DNA of 23,281 nt from Kiritimatiellia bacterium (GCA_900771325.1 CAAGNN010000017.1:1-23281); one strand, 5' to 3'. Positions 6,390 to 14,003 are shown, counted from the first letter of the stretch. Notes: generated by a model from the sequence alone, not told the origin. Translations and numbers: made by a program.

Positions 6390-7578
6390 CCCCGATAATG
6401 TCTCCACGGCGCAGATTATGGCGGCGCTGGCGGAGGATTTGCAGAAGCAAGGGCATCGGGTGCGTGTGGTGACGACGACGCCGCACTATCACCGCGATGC
6501 GGCGATGGAGGCCGCGCAGCCGTTGCGGCCGTGGTTGGGGCGGATTATCCAGCGCTCGGAGATTGGCGAGATTCCGGTCTGGCACATTTGGATGCCCGAT
6601 AAGTCCATCTGGCCGCCGCTGCGCATCTTGAGTTGGCTGTGGTTCCACGGGGCGAGCGTGCTCTTGGCGTGTGCACTGCGCTTCCGGCCGCAGGTGTTGA
6701 TTGCCTGCTCGCCGCCGATTACCATTGGTCTGGCGGCCTGGACGATTGCCGCGCTCAAGCGCTGCCGCTACCTCTATAACGTCCAGGAGCTCTATCCGGA
6801 CATCGCGGTCAACCTAGGCTACCTGAAGAATGGCTGGGCCATCCGGGCGGTCTCAGCGGTCGAGCGCTTCATCTACCGCCACGCGGCGGCGGTCACCTCG
6901 ATTACCCCGGCGATGTGCGCGAAGATCCGCGAACGGACGGAGCCGGGGAAGGTCCGGCTGATTCCGAACTTCGTGGAGGTGCCGACGGCGGACGAGCTGG
7001 CCGCGCGCTCGGCCCCGCCCCACGCCGGGCTGGTCATCACCTACGCCGGGAACATGGGCGTGCCGCAGAACCTTGGGTTACTGGTCGAGGCTGCCGCGCA
7101 GCTCGACGCGGTGACCATCCGCCTCATCGGCGATGGCGGAGACCGCAAGCGCCTGGAAGAACTGGCGCGCGGGCTCGGGGTTTATGGCACCAAGGTGCGC
7201 TTTGAGGGCTACCGGCCCCTGAGCGAGATGCCGCAAATCTACGCCGAGAGCGACCTCTTCTACGTGGCGCAGTCGCCGCAGGCCTGCTCGGACGGCATTC
7301 CCTCCAAGATCTACCGGATCCTCGGCAACCGCAAGCCGTTGCTCGTGGTCACAGCGGCCGAGGCCGACCTCGCGGCCTTCGTGCGCGAGACGCAGGGGGG
7401 CGTGGTGGTCAGCTCCTTTACGCCCGAGGCCGTGGCCGAGGCCATCCGTGCGCTCGACCCGGCGCAGCTTGCGCAGATGGCCGAGCGCGGCTATCAGGCG
7501 ATGGTGCGGGACTACTCGCGTGAGCGGGTGACGGCCCAGTATGGCCGCCTGGTCACCGAGCTTGCCGAGCGGGACTAA
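6358..7578 (+). CDS. GT4-family glycosyltransferase, WbuB-like
   Basis: A 406-residue GT-B glycosyltransferase: N-terminal Glyco_transf_4 domain starting MDILLLSLIFNPDNVSTAQ, and C-terminal Glycos_transf_1 domain with TYAGNMG, LIGDGGDRKRLEEL, FEGYRPLSEMPQIYAESD and GIPSKIYRILGNRKP. It resembles WbuB, which adds an amino sugar to a lipid-linked precursor; it probably puts the second sugar on the carrier at the cytoplasmic face. The ATG at 6358 overlaps the upstream gene by 32 bases; an upstream ATG at 6322 would only add residues before the conserved start. Codon use changes abruptly just after the overlap, from C-ending to G/T-ending, unlike its operon neighbours. A strong hairpin follows the stop. 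Confidence 0.9.
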   Translation: MDILLLSLIFNPDNVSTAQIMAALAEDLQKQGHRVRVVTTTPHYHRDAAMEAAQPLRPWLGRIIQRSEIGEIPVWHIWMPDKSIWPPLRILSWLWFHGASVLLACALRFRPQVLIACSPPITIGLAAWTIAALKRCRYLYNVQELYPDIAVNLGYLKNGWAIRAVSAVERFIYRHAAAVTSITPAMCAKIRERTEPGKVRLIPNFVEVPTADELAARSAPPHAGLVITYAGNMGVPQNLGLLVEAAAQLDAVTIRLIGDGGDRKRLEELARGLGVYGTKVRFEGYRPLSEMPQIYAESDLFYVAQSPQACSDGIPSKIYRILGNRKPLLVVTAAEADLAAFVRETQGGVVVSSFTPEAVAEAIRALDPAQLAQMAERGYQAMVRDYSRERVTAQYGRLVTELAERD

Positions 7579-7594
7579 GCACAGGACAAAGCAA

Positions 7595-7622
7595 GGGCGG
7601 CAGGAAGCAATTCCTGCCGCCC
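7595..7622. terminator. Convergent hairpin terminator with GCAA loop
   Basis: A perfect 12-bp stem (GGGCGGCAGGAA, 7595-7606, and TTCCTGCCGCCC, 7611-7622) closed by a GNRA tetraloop GCAA. It is centred in the 65-bp gap between the plus-strand glycan operon and the minus-strand carB gene, and can serve both. Downstream bases are T-rich but not a pure run (GTTGTTTAT on plus, TTGCTTTGTCC on minus). Confidence 0.85.
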
Positions 7623-7643
7623 GTTGTTTATCCGCCGCGCCAT

Positions 7644-10600
7644 TTAGCGGATGGAGGCGTGGTATTCCTGGATAGACTCCACATCGCCCAGCCCCTCCTG
7701 GCGGGCGGCGGCGATGCCCTTGGCGGACATCTCAGTGGCGGCCAGCGTGGTCATATAAGGCACGCGATACTTAAGGGCGGCCTTGCGGATGGAGGAGCCG
7801 TCGGCCAGCGCGTCGCGGCGGGGGCTGGGGGTGTTGATGACCAGGTCCACCTGCTTGTTGACGATGAGGTCGAGGACGTTCGGGCGACCGCGGCCAATCT
7901 TGGCCACCGACTCGCTGGGAATGCCGTAGGGGTCGAGGAAACGCTTGGTGCCGGGGGTGGCGTAGAGCTTGAAGCCCAGATCCACGAAGGCCTTGAGAGC
8001 GTTGGCGGCCTCGTCATTCTTCACCGAGAGCGAAGCGAGGACAGCGCCTTCCTTGGGCAGGGGCGCGCCGGCGGCCTCCTGGCTCTTGCAGAAGGCAATA
8101 GCCGGGTTGCGCGCCAGGCCGAGCACTTCGCCGGTCGAGCGCATTTCGGGCCCGAGCACCGGGTCGACCTCCGGGAACTTGTCGAAGGGGCAGACGGCCT
8201 CCTTGGCGCCATAATAGGGGATGGTGCCGTGCTTGAGGCCAATCTGGTCCATCGCTTCGCCCAACATCAGGCGCGTGGCGGCCGAGGCCATCTGGATGGC
8301 GCAGACCTTCGAGACCAGCGGGACGGTGCGCGAGGCGCGGGGGTTGGCCTCGAGCACATAGACCTTGCCCTTCTCGATGGCATACTGCATATTCATCAGA
8401 CCGCAGACCTTGAGGGCCTTGGCAATCTTCTGGGTGTAATCCTTGATGGTGTCGAGGCAATCCTGCGGGATATTGGCCGAGGGGATGATACAAGCCGAGT
8501 CGCCCGAATGGACACCGGCGAGCTCCACGTGCTCCATCACCGCCGGGATGAAGACCTCTTCGCCATTGCTGACGGCATCGGCCTCGCACTCGAGGGCGTG
8601 CTGGAGGAAGCGGTCGAGGAGGAGGGGGCGGTCTTCGGTGACGCCGACGGCCTTGGCCACATACTCGCGGAGCATCGGCTCATCGTAGATGACCTCCATC
8701 CCGCGCCCGCCGAGGACGAAGGAGGGGCGGATCATCAACGGGTAGCCGATGCGGTTGGCCACGGTGATGGCTTCGTCGATGTTGATGGCCATCCCGCTCT
8801 CGGGCATCGGGATCTCGAGCTTCTCCATCATATGGCGGAAGAGGTCGCGATCCTCGGCCACGTCAATCGAGTCAATCGAGGTGCCCAGGATGCGGCAGCC
8901 GGCATCGGAGAGCTCGCGGGCGATGTTGAGCGGGGTCTGGCCGCCGAACTGGACGATGATGCCCAGCGGATTCTCCTTGCGATAGATTTGCAGGACATCC
9001 TCGACGGTGACCGGCTCGAAGTAGAGACGGTCGGAGGTGTCGTAGTCGGTGGAGACGGTCTCGGGGTTGCAGTTGACCATCACCGTCTCGTAGCCCAGCT
9101 CGCGGAGGGTGAAGGCGGCGTGGCAGCAGCAGTAGTCGAACTCGATACCCTGGCCGATGCGGTTCGGGCCGCCGCCGAGGATCATCACCTTCTTGGAGTT
9201 GGGGTCGAGCTTGAGCTCGTCGGGGGCGTTGTAGGTGGAGTAGTAGTACTCCTTGTCCTCGACGCCGCTCACCGGCACCGCGTTCCACCCCTCCACGCAA
9301 CCAAGCGCCTCGCGCCGTTCGCGGATAGCCTTCTCGCGAATGCCCAGGAGCTTGGCCAGATAACGGTCGGCAAAGCCATCCTTCTTGGCCTGCAGGAGCA
9401 GGTCATCGGGCGGGAGCGAGCCCTTGTAGGCCAGAATCTTCTCTTCCAGCTGCACCAGTTCGCGCATCTGCTGGACGAAGTAGGCCTTCACGGCGCACGC
9501 CTCGAAGATCTGCTCATCGGTGGCGCCCTGGCGGAGGGCTTCGTACATAATAAAGTGCGTCTCGCTGCTGGGCGTGCGCAGCTTATCGAGCAACTCCTTG
9601 AGGGTGCACTTCTCGAAGCCGACCCAACCCAGACCGTAGCGGCCCTTCTCGAGCCCGCGGATAGCCTTCTGCAAGGCCTCCTTGTAGGTCTTGCCGATAC
9701 TCATCACCTCGCCCACGGCCTTCATCTGCGTGCCGAGCTTGTCCTCGACCGCGCGGAACTTCTCGAAGGCCCAGCGGGCGAACTTCAGCACCACGTAGTC
9801 GCCCGAGGGCGTGTACTTCTCCAGCGAGCCATCGCGCCAGTAGGGCAACTCATCAAGGGTCATCCCCGCGGCGAGCTTGGCCGAGACCAACGCAATCGGG
9901 AAGCCGGTGGCCTTCGAGGCCAAGGCCGACGAGCGCGAGGTGCGCGGATTGATCTCGATAATCACCACGCGGCCGGACTTCGGATCGTGCGCGAACTGCA
10001 CATTCGTGCCGCCGATGACGCCAATGGCCTCGACAATGCTAAAGGCCATCTTGGTGAGGCGGTCGATAAGCGGCTGCTCAATCGTCAGCATCGGCGCGGC
10101 GCAGAAAGAGTCGCCCGTGTGCACGCCCACCGGGTCGATATTCTCGATAGTGCAGACGCAGACCATCTGGTTCTTCGCATCACGCACCACCTCGATTTCC
10201 AACTCTTCCCAGCCCTTAATCGACTCTTCGACCAGAATCTGATGCGTCATCGAGAGGTCCAAGCCCTTGCGCGCAATCGTCCGCAACTCTTCAATGTTGT
10301 AGACAAAGCCGCCGCCGGCCCCGCCCATCGTGTAAGCCGGGCGAATCACCATCGGGAAACCAATCTGCTCGGCAATCTCCTCGGCCTCGGCAATGGAGTT
10401 GGCGATGCCCGAGCGCGGGGTCTCGATGCCCAGTTGCTCCATCGTGTGCTTGAAGATGTCGCGGTCCTCGCCGCGCTCGATGGCATCGAGGTTCACGCCA
10501 ATGACCATCACGCCATACTTGTCCAAAATCCCAGCCTTGGCCAACGCCGAGGACATATTCAGCCCCGTCTGCCCGCCCAAGTTCGGCAGAATGGCATCCG

Positions 10601-10844
10601 GCCGCTCCTTGGCGATAATCTGCTCGAGACGCGAGAGGTTGAGCGGCTCGATATAGGTGGCATCGGCCATCGCCGGGTCCGTCATAATCGTGGCCGGGTT
10701 CGAGTTCACCAGCACAATCTTGTAGCCCAACGCCCGCAACGCCTTGCACGCCTGCGTGCCCGAATAGTCAAACTCGCACGCCTGCCCAATCACAATCGGC
10801 CCAGAACCAATAATCAGGACCTTCTTAATGTCCGAACGCTGCAT
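7644..10844 (-). CDS. carB: Carbamoyl-phosphate synthase large subunit
   Basis: A 1066-residue CarB (E. coli 1073) that makes carbamoyl phosphate from bicarbonate, ATP and glutamine-derived ammonia for arginine and pyrimidines. Two ATP-grasp halves are visible. The first has FDYSGTQACKALRALGY (25-41), GGQTGLNM (90-97) and the ATP loop GGAGGG (174-179); the second has GGGPNRIGQGIEFDY and RPSFVLGGRGMEV near residue 715. The MGS-like allosteric domain fills roughly the last 130 residues, with YATPGTKRF and the motif INTPSPRR. All parts are complete. I start at ATG 10844 (MQRSDIKKVL); the upstream in-frame extension is low-complexity and lies in the leader. carA is not in the window. Third positions shift from G/T-ending at the 5' end to C-ending at the 3' end. 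Confidence 0.97.
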   Translation of the reverse strand: MQRSDIKKVLIIGSGPIVIGQACEFDYSGTQACKALRALGYKIVLVNSNPATIMTDPAMADATYIEPLNLSRLEQIIAKERPDAILPNLGGQTGLNMSSALAKAGILDKYGVMVIGVNLDAIERGEDRDIFKHTMEQLGIETPRSGIANSIAEAEEIAEQIGFPMVIRPAYTMGGAGGGFVYNIEELRTIARKGLDLSMTHQILVEESIKGWEELEIEVVRDAKNQMVCVCTIENIDPVGVHTGDSFCAAPMLTIEQPLIDRLTKMAFSIVEAIGVIGGTNVQFAHDPKSGRVVIIEINPRTSRSSALASKATGFPIALVSAKLAAGMTLDELPYWRDGSLEKYTPSGDYVVLKFARWAFEKFRAVEDKLGTQMKAVGEVMSIGKTYKEALQKAIRGLEKGRYGLGWVGFEKCTLKELLDKLRTPSSETHFIMYEALRQGATDEQIFEACAVKAYFVQQMRELVQLEEKILAYKGSLPPDDLLLQAKKDGFADRYLAKLLGIREKAIRERREALGCVEGWNAVPVSGVEDKEYYYSTYNAPDELKLDPNSKKVMILGGGPNRIGQGIEFDYCCCHAAFTLRELGYETVMVNCNPETVSTDYDTSDRLYFEPVTVEDVLQIYRKENPLGIIVQFGGQTPLNIARELSDAGCRILGTSIDSIDVAEDRDLFRHMMEKLEIPMPESGMAINIDEAITVANRIGYPLMIRPSFVLGGRGMEVIYDEPMLREYVAKAVGVTEDRPLLLDRFLQHALECEADAVSNGEEVFIPAVMEHVELAGVHSGDSACIIPSANIPQDCLDTIKDYTQKIAKALKVCGLMNMQYAIEKGKVYVLEANPRASRTVPLVSKVCAIQMASAATRLMLGEAMDQIGLKHGTIPYYGAKEAVCPFDKFPEVDPVLGPEMRSTGEVLGLARNPAIAFCKSQEAAGAPLPKEGAVLASLSVKNDEAANALKAFVDLGFKLYATPGTKRFLDPYGIPSESVAKIGRGRPNVLDLIVNKQVDLVINTPSPRRDALADGSSIRKAALKYRVPYMTTLAATEMSAKGIAAARQEGLGDVESIQEYHASIR

Positions 10845-10915
10845 CTTCTTCGCTTTCTCTCTTGCGCCCGATCCTCGCGAACCGGGACGACTACTGCTGT
10901 ACAAACCGGGCCTGT

Positions 10916-10944
10916 ATTCTACTAAACCCTCACCTCACCTGCAA
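10916..10944 (-). promoter_or_regulatory. Candidate sigma-70 promoter of carB
   Basis: On the minus strand, TTGCAG (10939-10944), a 17-bp spacer and TAGAAT (10916-10921) give a plausible promoter. The hexamers are imperfect; spacing is ideal. The transcript would have a leader of about 65 bases before ATG 10844. The bases just before the ATG are purine-rich (GAAAGCGAAGAAG) rather than a clear Shine-Dalgarno sequence. Confidence 0.5.
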
Positions 10945-11045
10945 GCGCTTTTTGCCGCTCGCTGTGCTCGGCGTGAGGGTGCTCGCTACGCTCGCGTGAG
11001 GTGGCCCTGTGGGCCGCGAGGTGCGCCTGCGGCGCGTTGCGAAGG
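10945..11045. repeat. Tandem short palindromic words in the carB/antiporter spacer
   Basis: Four successive words of about 20-24 bp, each containing a short symmetrical GC-rich motif and separated by GTGAGG or GCGAGG. The last two are exact inverted repeats with three-base loops, GGCCC-TGT-GGGCC (11003-11015) and GCGCC-TGC-GGCGC (11023-11035), with centres exactly 20 bp apart. No reading frame is credible. Function unknown. Confidence 0.5.
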
Positions 11046-11303
11046 TAAGCGTTGTGCATTGGCCTGCTCCGTCAGGCCACCCGCCCCAGGTTCGAGATGG
11101 ACCAGCCCCGGGTTCGAGATGGACTAGCCCCGGGTTCGAGGTGGACCAGCCCCAGGTTCGAGATGGACTAGCCCCGGGTTCGAGATGGACTAGCCCCGGG
11201 TTCGAGGTGGACCAGCCCCAGGTTCGAGGTGGATCCGCCCCGGGTCCGAGGTCGACCAGCCCCGGGTTCGAGGTGGATCCGCCCCGGGTTGACCTCGGAG
11301 CCG
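11046..11303 (+). repeat. Composite repeat element: hairpin head plus 22-bp array (array 2, ten units)
   Basis: The head starts TAAGCGTTGTGC, then a hairpin TGGCCTG/CAGGCCA (11060-11066 and 11073-11079, six-base loop). Four bases later ten 22-bp units begin at 11084 and repeat without a break to 11303. Units begin CCCCGGGTT or CCCCAGGTT. Within units 1-7 the variants recur every third unit, so a 66-bp higher-order period is visible, meaning that three-unit blocks were duplicated. A frame reads through it as a 22-residue peptide repeat, but only as a consequence of the 66-bp period. Confidence 0.93.
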
Positions 11304-11348
11304 GGGCGGGTGTCAGGGAGAGGCGCGGTAGGAATCAGGTTAGGGGTA

Positions 11349-11441
11349 GCCATTAAGCGTTGTGCCGTGGCCTGCTCCGCCAGGCCACTTGCCCCAGGTT
11401 GATGGCCGACCCGCCCCGGGTTGACCTTCAACCCGGGGCGG
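11349..11441 (+). repeat. Composite repeat element, short copy (array 3) ending in a perfect palindrome
   Basis: Head GCCATTAAGCGTTGTGC followed by an 8-bp-stem hairpin GTGGCCTG/CAGGCCAC (11367-11374 and 11381-11388). Two 22-bp units begin at 11392 and 11414. The second runs into a unit of opposite orientation, producing a perfect inverted repeat with 14-base arms (11411-11424 and 11428-11441) and CCT as spacer. Such a structure could act as a cruciform or a transcription terminator, though no T-run follows. Confidence 0.9.
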
Positions 11442-11462
11442 ATGCGAACGCTCCTTGGCCCT

Positions 11463-11482
11463 CGCGCGCGTGCGCGCGCGTA
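11463..11482. other. Alternating purine-pyrimidine tract (potential Z-DNA)
   Basis: Twenty consecutive bases alternate pyrimidine-purine, almost all CG steps (CGCGCGCG, TG, CGCGCGCG, TA). Such tracts are classic Z-DNA formers under negative supercoiling. It lies about 160 bp upstream of the antiporter promoter and directly after array 3. A small inverted repeat CCTTTA/TAAAGG follows at 11483-11499. A role is not shown by the sequence. Confidence 0.5.
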
Positions 11483-11547
11483 CCTTTATTACCTAAAGGC
11501 TCCAGTGCGGCTACGAGCGCGTGCGCGGAGGGCGTTCGCGGCGTGGT

Positions 11548-11564
11548 GGAGCGCCCTGCGCTCC
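11548..11564. repeat. Inverted repeat with three-base loop
   Basis: GGAGCGC and GCGCTCC (7-base perfect arms) flank CCT. It sits in the non-coding spacer between array 3 and the antiporter promoter. It has the same architecture (perfect arms, three-base spacer) as the palindromes at 11003, 11023, 11411 and 14000. It may be an operator or merely part of the repeat-rich spacer. Nothing else in 11500-11640 looks like a gene. Confidence 0.4.
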
Positions 11565-11643
11565 CGAGGGGTGCGGGGGCGAGCAAACCCAGCGTGGAAG
11601 GGGAGGCTTGGGCCGGGGTGCGGCAATGTCGCGCGAAATGGTG

Positions 11644-11649
11644 TATAAT
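11644..11649 (+). promoter_or_regulatory. Consensus -10 box of the antiporter gene, near-leaderless
   Basis: A perfect TATAAT lies nine bases before ATG 11659. With normal spacing, transcription would begin about 0-3 bases before the start codon. There is no clear -35 hexamer at the expected distance and no Shine-Dalgarno sequence. Matches the layout in front of parA and dnaE. Confidence 0.5.
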
Positions 11650-11658
11650 GGGCGGCGT

Positions 11659-13032
11659 ATGAATCAGTTTACGTACTTGGTGGCCTTTTTGGTATTGATT
11701 GCGCTGATCGCGGTGGTGCCGGCGGTGGTGCGGCGGTGGCATATTCCTTCGGTGGTGGCGATTATGGCGGTGGGGATTTTGATTGGACCGCACGGGTTGG
11801 GGTTGCTGGGGTGGATTGCGGAGGTGATTCCTTCGGAGGTGGATGCGCGCGCGTTGCGGAGTGTGGTGGATGCCTTCGGGTTTTTGGGGTTGGTCTTTCT
11901 GATGGCGTTGGCGGGGGCGGAGACGGATCTGCGGATGTTGGTGAATGAGAAGCGGGCGGTGGCGGCGCTGTCGGTGCTGACCTTTCTGTTGCCGGCGGCG
12001 GCGGGGTTCGGGGTCTATTGGCTCTTTGACCCGGGCAAGCCGATTAGCGCGTGGGTGTATGCTTCGCTCTTCGCGTCGCACTCGATTGGCATCGTCTTTC
12101 CGGTAATTCGGGAGATGGGGTTGGTGCGGTCGCGCTTCGGCATTGCGGTGCTCTCGTCAACGGTGATTACGGACATTCTATCGCTGATTTTGCTGGCGGT
12201 GTGCGTGCAGTTGCAGGCGCATCAGCTGGGGGCGGAGGCGATTCAGGGGATCTCGATCCTCGAGCGTTTCGACTGGGGGTGGCTGGGGGCGTGGTTTACG
12301 CCGTGTTTTGTGGGGCTGATCTTTGTCTTTATTGCGGTGGTGATGGCGGTGGTGCCGCTGTTGTGGCGGCTGGTGGAGCGGTTGCTGCCGGAGGGGGACG
12401 AGACGAAGGTGACCTTCTTCCTGCTGGTGGTGCTCTCGATTGTCTTGGCCGGGGAGATACTGGGGGTGAACCTGATTGTGGGGGCCTTCGTGGCGGGGAT
12501 GGCGGTGGTGCGCTCGCCGGGCTTCCGCAAGCCGGGCGAGGATATTCACCGCAAGCTGGAGGCAATCGGCTTTGGGTTGGTTATCCCCTTCCTCTTCCTG
12601 AGCGTGGGCTTCCACGCGGATTTGGGGGTCTTCTTTGGGATGAACGAGGGCGGGAATGTGCTGCGGAGCCTGGGGATTGCCGGGGCGACGGTGGTGGGGT
12701 TGGTGGGGAGCAAGGTCTTTAGCGGCTGGTTGGCGATGCGCCTGTCGGGCTTCGGGAACCGTCACGGGCTGTGCGCGGGATTGATGACTGTGCCGCAGCT
12801 CTCGGCGACCTTGGCGGCTGCGGCGGTGGCGCTTTCGCTCAAGCTCTTGGACGAGACCTTCTTCAACGCGATTGTTGTGCTCTCGCTGGTGACGACGTTG
12901 CCGGTGCCGACCTTGGTGCGGCTGCTCATCGAGCGCTCGGGGGTGCTCTTCGACACGCAGCCGCGCGGGACGGCCGCCATCAAGGAGGCCGACTCCCTGG
13001 CGGAGCTGAACCATCTGGACCTTTCGGTGTAG
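11659..13032 (+). CDS. Cation/proton antiporter (Na+/H+ exchanger superfamily, CPA2-like)
   Basis: A 457-residue integral membrane protein with 11-13 hydrophobic segments spread along its length and no C-terminal TrkA-N or USP domain. MNQFTYLVAF opens the first membrane helix; the helix-2 motif GILIGPHGLGL and the fold's core helix LSSTVITDILSLILL are typical of PF00999. In that core helix the ion-binding pair reads Thr-Asp rather than the Asp-Asp of electrogenic NapA/GerN-type exchangers, which hints at electroneutral exchange (inference). It would exchange Na+ or K+ for protons at the inner membrane. The ATG at 11659 is chosen because the -10 box lies just upstream and the longer reading frame (from 11521) encodes charged low-complexity residues. 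Codons are almost wholly G- or T-ending at its start. Confidence 0.88.
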   Translation: MNQFTYLVAFLVLIALIAVVPAVVRRWHIPSVVAIMAVGILIGPHGLGLLGWIAEVIPSEVDARALRSVVDAFGFLGLVFLMALAGAETDLRMLVNEKRAVAALSVLTFLLPAAAGFGVYWLFDPGKPISAWVYASLFASHSIGIVFPVIREMGLVRSRFGIAVLSSTVITDILSLILLAVCVQLQAHQLGAEAIQGISILERFDWGWLGAWFTPCFVGLIFVFIAVVMAVVPLLWRLVERLLPEGDETKVTFFLLVVLSIVLAGEILGVNLIVGAFVAGMAVVRSPGFRKPGEDIHRKLEAIGFGLVIPFLFLSVGFHADLGVFFGMNEGGNVLRSLGIAGATVVGLVGSKVFSGWLAMRLSGFGNRHGLCAGLMTVPQLSATLAAAAVALSLKLLDETFFNAIVVLSLVTTLPVPTLVRLLIERSGVLFDTQPRGTAAIKEADSLAELNHLDLSV

Positions 13033-13046
13033 GGCAGGAGCGCGCG

Positions 13047-14003
13047 ATGGACGATCAGAACGCCGAGGCGTTGTTGACGATTGAGGGGCTCTCGATTACC
13101 TTCCGCACGCCGGGGGGCGAGGTGACGCCGGTGCCGGAGGTGAGCTTGCAGGTGCGCGCGGGCGAGCGGGTGGCGTTGGTGGGTGAGAGCGGCTGCGGCA
13201 AGTCGATTACCGCCCTGAGCGTGACGGCCCTGCCGCCGACCGACCGCGCGCTGCGTCGGGGCTCTATTCGCTTTGCCGGGCAGGATCTCTTGGCCGAGCC
13301 CAAGGCGCTCGCGAGGGTTCGCCGCGGGGGGATTGCCTACGTCTTCCAGGACCCGATGGCGAGCCTGAACCCCGTGATGACGATTGGCGCGCAGATGGCC
13401 GAGGCCTTGCCGCCGATGGCGCGGCGTGAGCGGCATGCGCGGATTGTGGCGTTGCTGGCCGATGTGGGGCTGCCGGACCCGGCGCGGGCGGCGGAGGCCT
13501 ATCCCTGCGAGCTCTCGGGCGGGCAGTGCCAGCGCGTGATGTTGGCGATGGCCTTGGCCGCCGAGCCGCAGTTGCTGATTGCCGACGAGCCGACCACGGC
13601 GCTGGATGTGACCACCCAGCGGCTAATCCTGGGGCTGATGGTGGAGTTGGCCGCCAAACGGCAGATGGCCCTCTTGCTCATCACGCACAATCTGGGCATT
13701 GTGGCGAACTATATGGAGCGGCTCTACGTGATGTATGCCGGGCGAATTGTCGAGAGTGGGCCGGTGCGCGAAGTGATTGCTTCGCCCCGCCACCCCTACA
13801 CGCGCGGCCTAATTGCCGCCGTGCCCAGCCTCCGCCTCGATAAGCCGCGGCTACAGGATATTCCCGGCACGGTGCCGCCGGCCGGACGCTTCCCCCCCGG
13901 CTGCGCCTTCGCCCCGCGCTGCCCTCTGGCCACCGAGGCCTGCACCGCCGCCGTGCCAGCCTTGCGCCTAGAAGGCGCAAGGGCTACGCGGTGCGTGCGC
14001 TAG
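13047..14003 (+). CDS. Oligopeptide/dipeptide-type ABC transporter ATPase (OppD/DppD-like)
   Basis: A 318-residue ABC ATPase: Walker A GESGCGKS (46-53), Q-loop Q101 in FQDPMASLNP, signature LSGGQ (156-160), Walker B LLIADE (176-181), switch histidine H214. The C-terminal oligopeptide-transporter domain follows HPYTRGL, with cysteines C286, C292, C299 and C316; in some DppD/OppD proteins such a cysteine set binds a 4Fe-4S cluster. It would drive uptake of peptides or nickel-type ligands, but no permease, second ATPase or binding protein is nearby, so it is an orphan here. GGAG at 13037-13040 supports the start, 14 bases after the antiporter stop; the two are probably co-transcribed. Confidence 0.93.
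   Translation: MDDQNAEALLTIEGLSITFRTPGGEVTPVPEVSLQVRAGERVALVGESGCGKSITALSVTALPPTDRALRRGSIRFAGQDLLAEPKALARVRRGGIAYVFQDPMASLNPVMTIGAQMAEALPPMARRERHARIVALLADVGLPDPARAAEAYPCELSGGQCQRVMLAMALAAEPQLLIADEPTTALDVTTQRLILGLMVELAAKRQMALLLITHNLGIVANYMERLYVMYAGRIVESGPVREVIASPRHPYTRGLIAAVPSLRLDKPRLQDIPGTVPPAGRFPPGCAFAPRCPLATEACTAAVPALRLEGARATRCVR

Noticed and set aside
10845..10904. Longer N-terminus of CarB beginning at 10904
   Set aside because: The extra 20 residues are basic and low-complexity, while CarB proteins start close to the MQRSDIKKVL position and the candidate promoter leaves this stretch as leader.
7659..10925. Plus-strand open frame of 1088 codons opposite carB
   Set aside because: It mirrors carB, has low-complexity composition (many L, G, H, D, R), no recognisable domain, and results from the GC-rich codon use of the real gene.
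11009..11356. Repeat protein encoded across array 2
   Set aside because: The frame stays open only because three 22-bp units make 66 bp. It has no start signal and the homologous arrays at 1 and 20514 do not keep a frame.
11521..11658. Longer N-terminus of the antiporter beginning at 11521
   Set aside because: The added residues are Arg/Gly-rich, the stretch contains the TATAAT box, and the family starts with the first membrane helix.
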